Assembly (NCBI GenBank): GCA_044464175.1
Contig: JBIQLO010000049.1
Coordinates: 1-20,793 of the forward strand
Origin: JBIQLO01 sp044464175
GTDB lineage: Bacteria > Planctomycetota > Phycisphaerae > Tepidisphaerales > Tepidisphaeraceae
Length of the DNA: 20,793 nt
Reading direction: 5' to 3'
Numbering within the stretch: the stretch's first letter is position 1; the number at the start of each line of letters is the position of its first letter. Both the position numbers and the translations under genes were made by a program. Below the pieces are notes generated by a model that was not told the DNA's origin, ran no database searches, and saw only the letters and a list, made by a program, of their open reading frames with translations. Shown here piece after piece: positions 1-7,546 of this stretch.

Positions 1-2
1 AG

Positions 3-1940
<1,938 letters not shown>

Positions 1941-1961
1941 TGGAAGGTTGGAGGACAATAG

Positions 1962-2006
1962 CCAAAGGAAAAGGCCGGACAATTTCTGTCCGGCCTTTTC
2001 CTTTGG
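1962..2006 (+). terminator. Perfect 20-bp hairpin after hppA
   Basis: Positions 1962-1981 and 1987-2006 are perfect reverse complements with a 5-nt loop (ATTTC). The GC core (GGCCGGACA) is flanked by A-rich and T-rich arms, so the hairpin could end transcription in either direction. It starts 22 bp after the hppA stop codon. Confidence 0.85.
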
Positions 2007-2045
2007 GTGGATCGAGAATTCGTCCCACTATTCGTGTAGCAATGT

Positions 2046-2078
2046 GCGTGCCGCCGCCCGCATGGCGCGCCTTTTTTT
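2046..2078 (+). terminator. Second intrinsic terminator before the SirB1-like gene
   Basis: GCGTGCC (2046-2052) pairs with GGCGCGC (2064-2070), with one G-U pair and an 11-nt loop. Seven T residues follow at 2072-2078. With the hairpin just upstream it makes a tandem terminator in the 217-bp gap between hppA and the next gene. I found no convincing promoter in the rest of this gap. Confidence 0.55.
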
Positions 2079-2147
2079 ATCTCTTTTGGCACGCCATATG
2101 CATTACCCCTTCCAGACGCCGGTCATTTGGGACGGCGCAAGCCAAAC

Positions 2148-2152
2148 AGGAG
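2148..2152 (+). promoter_or_regulatory. Ribosome binding site deciding the start at 2158
   Basis: AGGAG lies 5 nt before the ATG at 2158. The same frame is open further upstream, but the earlier ATGs fall within the terminator region and have no such site. Confidence 0.7.
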
Positions 2153-2157
2153 CGGTC

Positions 2158-2997
2158 ATGAAACCTTCTTTTCCCCTTTGTTGTGCCCCCGACGCCTTCA
2201 AGCTTCTGGCTCATCACGTCGCCACCATCGAGTCCCCCGATTCGCTTGTTCATGGCGCCACCGCCATCGCCATGCACCATATGGGGGCGGCTAACCCCGT
2301 TCGCGTCGATCTGCTGCTTCAGCGTTACGTCGATCGCATCCGCGACCGCGTCCATGGGCCGCAGCCGCAGGCCATTCTGGCGCACCTGCACGAAGTTCTG
2401 TTTGAGGAGGAAGGCTTCAACGGCAGCCACCAGGATTACCAGAACCCCGCCAATAGCTATCTTCCGGCCGTCCTGAAATCCCGCCACGGCCTGCCGATCA
2501 CCCTCTGTCTTATTTACAAAGTGGTGGCACAGCGCCTGGGGCTTAAATCCTGGGGCGTGGGCATGCCCGGTCATTTTCTGGTTGCCGTGGATATCGGGGA
2601 AAGCGCCCCGGCCCTGATCGATCCCTTCAACGCCGGCCGGCTCATCACCGTTCCTGAGGCGGTTGAACGCTTTGACAAGCTCTTTGAGGGGGCCGTGGAA
2701 TGGTCGGATGAGTTCCTCGAGCCGGTTACCCATCGTCACTGGCTCACCCGCATGCTCCAGAACCTGCTTAACCTCTTCGGCGGGCGCGGCCAATACGCCG
2801 ATGTCGCCGCCATTCTGGAAATGGAGATGCTCCTGTGGCCGGAGCACGAGCGCCTGCAGCGCGATCTGGGGCTGGTGCTGGCCCGGCTGGGCCTCTCGGA
2901 GCCGGCCTCCATCTGGCTGGGCCGCTATCTCCAGAGCCACCCGGAAGATCCTCAGAATGTCGATTTGAGGCAACTGCTGGACGTTTTGACGGCGTGA
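2158..2997 (+). CDS. SirB1-family transglutaminase-like protein with TPR-like tail
   Basis: This is a 279-residue soluble protein. The central part matches the SirB1/Transglut_core2 family: YLPAVLKSRHGLPITLCLIY, then GVGMPGHFLV and LIDPFNAG. Members of this family are often poorly understood; some are linked to gene regulation and many may lack catalysis. Here Cys117, His139 and Asp155 fall in the right order for a papain/transglutaminase-type triad. The C-terminal ~90 residues are helical and TPR-like (ILEMEMLLWPEHERLQRDLG and onwards). The AGGAG site supports the chosen start. It stands alone and converges on the TadG-like gene, with a 13-bp gap between the stop codons. Confidence in the family is high, in a function low. 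Confidence 0.85.
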   Translation: MKPSFPLCCAPDAFKLLAHHVATIESPDSLVHGATAIAMHHMGAANPVRVDLLLQRYVDRIRDRVHGPQPQAILAHLHEVLFEEEGFNGSHQDYQNPANSYLPAVLKSRHGLPITLCLIYKVVAQRLGLKSWGVGMPGHFLVAVDIGESAPALIDPFNAGRLITVPEAVERFDKLFEGAVEWSDEFLEPVTHRHWLTRMLQNLLNLFGGRGQYADVAAILEMEMLLWPEHERLQRDLGLVLARLGLSEPASIWLGRYLQSHPEDPQNVDLRQLLDVLTA

Positions 2998-3010
2998 AGA
3001 AATCCAGACG

Positions 3011-4186
3011 TCACCGAATCAGCACCACGGAGCCCGACGGGACGCCGCCCGCTCCCAGTTGCTGGTCGTAATGGACGTCGCCGTTGCCTGAGATTTCCAG
3101 CGTCTTTCCGACCGCTGCCCCGAAAAAGTCGCCGTTGCCGGCGATCTTGATCACACTTTGAGGCGCATAAATGTCCGCATAGAGCGTTCCGTTGCCGCTG
3201 GTGGTGACGCTGCCGGCGCCCAGAACCACGATCCTGAAGTTCCTGGGAAGATTTTCGAAGACGTTGGCGTTGCCCCCCAGTTCCACATCGCCATCGACAT
3301 AGATAGTGACCGGCCCGCTGATATTCAGCGTGGCGTTGCCCGAGATGCTAAAGCCGTTGTAGTAATGGGCGCCGGCCGGGAGATCCACGCGTTTGTTGCC
3401 CGAGATGTTCAGGCTGCCGCCATTGTCGTATTGCGCCGGCAGCGCCGCATCGGGATAGCTCAAGCTCTCGGTCAGAGGTGAGCGCGACCCGCTCACCTGG
3501 GCGTTGCCGGACAGCCGGACCGACTGACCGACGCCCGGATGCACATCGCCTCGAACGTGGGCATTGCCGCTCAGCGTGATGTCTCCATTGCTGGTCACAT
3601 CGCCGCCGGATAACGCGCCGATGTTGGAATAGGGCCCGCGAGCCGAATCGTAGCTGTCGATCAGGCCATTGCCGCTGATTTTGACCCAGTCCAGCCCCAC
3701 CAGCCCGTATCGGTCGCCCGGTGGATCGATCTTTGCGGTGGCCGTTGCTTTAATGGAGATGTCCCGCATGCCTAGCATGAGGCTCAGGGTCCGCCGCGTC
3801 GTGACCTGGATCGCATAAGAGGGACCATTGAGTCCCGTCTTCGATTGCAGCGTCTGAGGATCGTACGAAAAGCACTGGATGTCGCCGGCGCTGATCGTCA
3901 CGGGCTTTCCTTCGGCCAAGTTGTCGGACGCCGCGCTGATCGCCCGCTCGATCGCCTCGGCAGTATTGGGCCGATGGCTTGTTTCCCATCCCACGATCAA
4001 CCCGCTGGCTCCATATCGCGCCGCCGCGTCGGCCGCGCCCTGTAATTGCGACCGTGCCAAATAATACCGCCCCCCATCCACGGCCAGGGATGCAAAGGCC
4101 ACCAGCGTGGTGAAGATCACCATCAGATAAATGATGGCCACGCCCCGATTTCTACTCCTGAACATCCTTGGCATCATGTCTAACAT
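3011..4186 (-). CDS. TadG-like surface protein with SGN-repeat outer domain
   Basis: The N-terminus (residues 14-60: RGVAIIYLMVIFTTLVAFAS, then LAVDGGRYY and LQGAADAAARYG) is the TadE/TadG pilus-assembly anchor: one uncleaved membrane helix followed by a short amphipathic segment. The remainder (391 residues in total) is beta-rich and built around repeats of SGN/AGN (for example KISGNGLIDSYDS, LSGNAHV, ISGNATL, ISGNGDVHYD). This pattern is typical of pilus-assembly-associated proteins exposed at the surface and fits a stacked beta structure. The start at 4186 is chosen because it gives exactly the same 14-residue leader before RG as the paralogue upstream. No other Tad genes (ATPase, secretin, prepilin) are in the window, so a role in a pilus is unproven. 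Confidence 0.8.
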   Translation of the reverse strand: MLDMMPRMFRSRNRGVAIIYLMVIFTTLVAFASLAVDGGRYYLARSQLQGAADAAARYGASGLIVGWETSHRPNTAEAIERAISAASDNLAEGKPVTISAGDIQCFSYDPQTLQSKTGLNGPSYAIQVTTRRTLSLMLGMRDISIKATATAKIDPPGDRYGLVGLDWVKISGNGLIDSYDSARGPYSNIGALSGGDVTSNGDITLSGNAHVRGDVHPGVGQSVRLSGNAQVSGSRSPLTESLSYPDAALPAQYDNGGSLNISGNKRVDLPAGAHYYNGFSISGNATLNISGPVTIYVDGDVELGGNANVFENLPRNFRIVVLGAGSVTTSGNGTLYADIYAPQSVIKIAGNGDFFGAAVGKTLEISGNGDVHYDQQLGAGGVPSGSVVLIR

Positions 4187-4248
4187 CGTCCTGTAAAATG
4201 GGGGGCTTAGGGTGAGGCAGGCAGGCAAGTAGACACGGCTGCACATAC

Positions 4249-4260
4249 CACACCGGTGTG
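4249..4260. repeat. 12-bp perfect palindrome between the two TadG-like genes
   Basis: CACACCGGTGTG is a perfect palindrome in the 111-bp gap upstream of the downstream TadG-like gene. It has the shape CACRCCGGYGTG, which is also found upstream of fliM at 14027. It could be a protein-binding site; nothing else supports that. Confidence 0.4.
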
Positions 4261-4297
4261 TGCCATGGTCGCCAGCGGCGTTGTTCGCCTTGCTGGA

Positions 4298-5596
4298 TCA
4301 CCCGCCGAAGAGGGCCTTGAGCCAGTCCCAGAAGGAGCCGCTCCCCGATCCGCCGCCGCTCGATCCGCCGCTGCTGCCGGTTCCTGATCCGCTGTCCGAG
4401 CTTCCGCCCGATCCGCTGCTCCCGTCCGTAGTCTCGCCGGTATTGTCCGGAGGCGGGCTTTGCGCGATCTCCTGGCTGCTGACCAGCGCGATCGTCGCCG
4501 GTTGGATCACTGTGATCTGGCGCGATCCGGTGTTGTTGTTCCACTCGTATTCATCCATGTTCCCGATGAATAGCCGCGTCGCCCCTTGCGGAACAATGAA
4601 TCGCTGCACCGTCGATTTGTCATTGGTCAGACCGTCACCGATGAAGAACACCTGCCGCAGTTCCGGGCGCAGTGTCACGAAATCCCGCTTGGCGGCCGTC
4701 GAAAAATCCAGCGCCGACGGTGGGGAGTAGGTGCTCGGCTTCTGGTCGTCGAGGAAAACCCCGATCACCGCATTCATCGGGCAGCCGATGATGTCGGAAA
4801 TCCCGTTTTCCGCCCCGTCCACCTTCTTGGCCAGCCAACCTGTGTTGCCGTCCGGATCGTACTGCTGGCCCTCCTGGTTGTTGTTGGCATTGCCCGTGAT
4901 CGAATCAAACGCCAGCGCTTCGCCCGCCACGAGGGTCACGCCGCTCATGGGGGTGGGTGTGACGTTGACCGTATGCTTGGCGTCCAGGCTTGTCCGCGGG
5001 TAGGTGTGCATCCCCGCCACGTCGTAGTTGTGGCCCGACGGGCAGTTCACATCCGCTTTCGACCCATCCGGCATCCCCGCCAGCCAGAGCATGTTGGTGG
5101 CCGCCGCCTGGTTTTCAACCCGCTTGGTCGGCTTGATCACCGCCACGGCCGTCGCCTGGGACTGCACGCCCGATCCCACCCCCAGCAGCGGTCCAAACAG
5201 CAGCGGAATTCGACACCGCAGCGTCACTTTCATGGCATAGGGCGCATCGTTCAGGGGGGTCAGCACCTTATTCGAAAGGTCATAGGAATAGTACGCCACG
5301 TCCCCCGAGCCCGGCGCAACCACTTCCCCGTTCACCTTGTTGTCCGCCGCCGCCGCCTGCGCCCGACTCAGGGCTTCGGTGTAATTGGGCGTGCTGCTCC
5401 CCACGATCAATCCGCTCACCCCATACCGCGCCGCCGCGTCGGCGGCCCGCTGCAGCTGGGTGTGCGTCAGATAGTATCGCCCCCCGTCCACCGCCAGAGA
5501 TGCAAAGGCCACCAGTGCGGTGAAAATCACCGTGACGTAAATGATTGCCACGCCCCGATGTTTGGTCCTGACAACGGATCGCATCTTCCCTATCAT
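4298..5596 (-). CDS. TadG-like surface protein with lectin-like domain and Gly/Ser-rich tail
   Basis: This is a 432-residue paralogue of the gene just downstream. The N-terminal anchor (RGVAIIYVTVIFTALVAFAS, then LAVDGGRYYL and AADAAARYGVSGLIVG) is nearly identical, also at DNA level, so the pair arose by tandem duplication. The rest is unrelated to the paralogue. Residues ~270-370 contain GVFLDDQKPS, FIGDGLTND and VPQGATRLFIGNMDEYEWNN, resembling the beta-sandwich carbohydrate-binding (LecA-like) domains seen in many exported PEP-CTERM-type proteins. The last ~50 residues are a Gly/Ser/Asp linker ending in the aromatic FWDWLKALFGG. The start is set by the equal leader length; ATG 5584 behind an AGGGAAG stretch is the alternative. 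It is divergent from the NodT gene, 55 bp away. Confidence 0.75.
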   Translation of the reverse strand: MIGKMRSVVRTKHRGVAIIYVTVIFTALVAFASLAVDGGRYYLTHTQLQRAADAAARYGVSGLIVGSSTPNYTEALSRAQAAAADNKVNGEVVAPGSGDVAYYSYDLSNKVLTPLNDAPYAMKVTLRCRIPLLFGPLLGVGSGVQSQATAVAVIKPTKRVENQAAATNMLWLAGMPDGSKADVNCPSGHNYDVAGMHTYPRTSLDAKHTVNVTPTPMSGVTLVAGEALAFDSITGNANNNQEGQQYDPDGNTGWLAKKVDGAENGISDIIGCPMNAVIGVFLDDQKPSTYSPPSALDFSTAAKRDFVTLRPELRQVFFIGDGLTNDKSTVQRFIVPQGATRLFIGNMDEYEWNNNTGSRQITVIQPATIALVSSQEIAQSPPPDNTGETTDGSSGSGGSSDSGSGTGSSGGSSGGGSGSGSFWDWLKALFGG

Positions 5597-5635
5597 CGTC
5601 ACAGGGAAAGGACGGCTTAAGGTGAATCCAACAGA

Positions 5636-5755
5636 GCGACGAAGCGAGGAGATGAAGCGAGGAAGGGAACTGCAACATCCTTTTGGGCCGACGGCCAACG
5701 GCCGGCGGTCCACGACCTCTCCCCTCCATCGCTCCGTCGCATCATCGCTTCGTTG
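5636..5755. repeat. Imperfect inverted-repeat element at the 5' end of the NodT gene
   Basis: The left arm (5636-5667) and the reverse complement of the right arm (about 5721-5755) share most of their bases; both are purine-rich with GACGAAGCGA-like words. Between them is a second, GC-rich palindromic core (GGCCGACGGCC, then CGGCCGGCGG). The left arm also has a 10-bp direct repeat, GAAGCGAGGA, at 5641 and 5654. It looks like a small palindromic element (REP- or MITE-like) that now supplies the first codons of the NodT gene. No transposase is nearby. Confidence 0.45.
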
Positions 5756-7328
5756 CTTTTGCCTCTGTTTGCTGCCTGCCGCCTCCTGCTTACTGCTATG
5801 CGGCTGCCGCGTCGGGCTCGACTACCATGCCCCCGCGCAATCCATGCCCACCCATTGGCAGCCAGCCACGCGTCCCACCACACAACCCGCCACGCTCCCC
5901 AGCACGCCGACCACCCAGGCCGCGCCCGTCACCGACTGGTGGCACACCTTCCACGATCCGGAGCTGGACTGGCTCGTTGACCACGCCGTCCGCTCCAACC
6001 TCGATCTCCAGTTGGCCGCCGCCCGGATCCGCCAAGCCCGTTATGAGCGGGCCCTGGTCGCCGGGCAGGACACCCCCGCGCTGGCCGCCAACGCCTCCTA
6101 CACCCACCTGCGCATCAGCAAGAACGGGCTGCCCCTGCCCGGGGCAAGTGGTGGGGGGGTCACCCCCCTGAGCACCGGCCAGATCGCCGCCGACACCTCC
6201 GCCGGCGGGTCGGGCGCCGCCGCTTCCTCCGGCGATTCCGACGGTCTGGGCATCGGGCCTGACATCGATCTCTATCAGGTCGGCTTTGATGCCAGTTGGG
6301 AGCTGGATGTCTTTGGCCGCCTCCGTCGGCAGGTCGAAACCGCCAACGACCTGCTTCAGGCCTCCGTCGAAGGGCGCCGCGATGTCCTGGTTTCCCTTCT
6401 GGCCGAAGTGGCCCGCAACTATATCGAACTGCGCGGGCTGCAGACCCAGTTCACCATCGCCCGGGACAACCTGGCCGCCCAGAGGCAGTCGCTGGACCTC
6501 ACGCGCCAGCGCCGACAGGCCGGCCTCACCAACGACCTGGATGTCGCCCGCGCGCAGTCGCAAGTCGCCCTGACCGCCTCTGAGCTTCCCCGCCTCACCG
6601 CCCAGATCGAGCAGTCCCGTCACCGCCTGGCCGTCTTATTGGGCATGGACCCCTCCGCCCTGGCCGACCGCCTGGCCCAATCCGCCGCCATCCCCGATCC
6701 GCCGGCCACCGTTCCCGTGGGCCTGCCTTCGGAACTTCTGCGCCGACGCCCCGACATTCGCCAGGCCGAACGCCAGCTTGCCGCCGCCACCGCCCGCATC
6801 GGCGTTGCCACCAGCGACCTGTTTCCCCGATTTTCCCTCACTGGCTCCTTCGGCCTGCAGAGCGAGCGCCCCAAGGACTTGCCCGACTGGGACAGCCATT
6901 TCTTCAACATCGGCCCGGCGGTCAGTTGGCCGATCTTTCAGGGCAATCGCATTCGTTCCAATATCCAGATTCAAAATGCCCGCCAGCAGCAGGCGCTGAT
7001 CCACTATCGCCGCACTGTCTTGACCGCCCTGCGTGAAACGGAGGATGCCCTCAGCGCCTTCATCCACGAGCAGCGCCGGCGGGCCCAGTTGGAAAAATCG
7101 CTGGCCGCCGAGCAGCACGCCGTGGATGTGGCCAGGCAGCTCTACGCCCAGGGCCTGACCGATTTCCTCAGCGTCCTGGATGCCCAGCGTTCCCTCTTTT
7201 CCATCCAGCAGACCCTGGCCCAGAGCGAGCAAGCCGTCTCCACGGATCTGGTCGCGCTCTATAAAGCCCTGGGCGGAGGGTGGCAATTTCTCGAATCCCC
7301 ACCCCAAACCACCGCCGCTCGACCGTGA
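5652..7328 (+). CDS. NodT/OprM-family outer-membrane efflux lipoprotein
   Basis: This is the outer-membrane channel of a tripartite efflux system, forming a TolC-like trimer across the outer membrane and periplasm. It has 558 residues with the chosen start. A hydrophobic stretch ends in the lipobox LLLCG|C, putting the lipidated Cys at residue 52. Two outer-membrane efflux repeats follow: WWHTFHDPELDWLVDHAV and GFDASWELDVFGRLRRQVE in the first, LLRRRPDIRQAERQLAAA and PIFQGNRIRSNIQIQNA in the second. A Gly/Ser-rich loop (~residues 165-205) lengthens the first repeat. The start is uncertain: ATG 5652 directly follows GAGGAG with no spacing, and it gives an unusually long n-region encoded by an inverted-repeat element. 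No membrane-fusion or inner-membrane pump gene is adjacent, so the partners are elsewhere. Confidence 0.9.
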   Translation: MKRGRELQHPFGPTANGRRSTTSPLHRSVASSLRCFCLCLLPAASCLLLCGCRVGLDYHAPAQSMPTHWQPATRPTTQPATLPSTPTTQAAPVTDWWHTFHDPELDWLVDHAVRSNLDLQLAAARIRQARYERALVAGQDTPALAANASYTHLRISKNGLPLPGASGGGVTPLSTGQIAADTSAGGSGAAASSGDSDGLGIGPDIDLYQVGFDASWELDVFGRLRRQVETANDLLQASVEGRRDVLVSLLAEVARNYIELRGLQTQFTIARDNLAAQRQSLDLTRQRRQAGLTNDLDVARAQSQVALTASELPRLTAQIEQSRHRLAVLLGMDPSALADRLAQSAAIPDPPATVPVGLPSELLRRRPDIRQAERQLAAATARIGVATSDLFPRFSLTGSFGLQSERPKDLPDWDSHFFNIGPAVSWPIFQGNRIRSNIQIQNARQQQALIHYRRTVLTALRETEDALSAFIHEQRRRAQLEKSLAAEQHAVDVARQLYAQGLTDFLSVLDAQRSLFSIQQTLAQSEQAVSTDLVALYKALGGGWQFLESPPQTTAARP

Positions 7329-7345
7329 AGTCAGATCCTGCGAAT

Positions 7346-7367
7346 CCGCCAGTGAAGGTGCTGGCGG
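7346..7367 (+). terminator. Hairpin after the NodT gene (no T tract)
   Basis: CCGCCAG (7346-7352) pairs perfectly with CTGGCGG (7361-7367) around an 8-nt loop, 17 bp after the stop codon. There is no T run, so termination here is only possible. Confidence 0.35.
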
Positions 7368-7475
7368 TCCTCCATCCGGCTGAATGGTAACAGGCAGGGG
7401 CGCTAAAAAATGGCCTTCTGCTCCATGGCTTCGGGGGCGAATAAAGCGAACGCACCCGAATCGCGGCGTCCAAAA

Positions 7476-7503
7476 TTGCAAATCCACTCAAATTCCCTAT
7501 CTT
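7476..7503 (+). promoter_or_regulatory. Possible sigma-70-type promoter of the SNF2 gene
   Basis: TTGCAA (7476-7481) and TATCTT (7498-7503) are 16 bp apart in a locally AT-rich part of the 218-bp gap. Each hexamer matches 4 of 6 consensus bases. The gene start lies about 40 bp downstream. Confidence 0.35.
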
Positions 7504-7546
7504 GGACGATTCGGCTCGATTTGGGCCGGTACGGGAATTCAGGCGC

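Noticed and set aside
4340..4440. Tandem repeat or CRISPR-like array
   Set aside because: The GATCCGC repeats are codons of the Gly/Ser/Asp tail with irregular spacing in multiples of three, without spacers.
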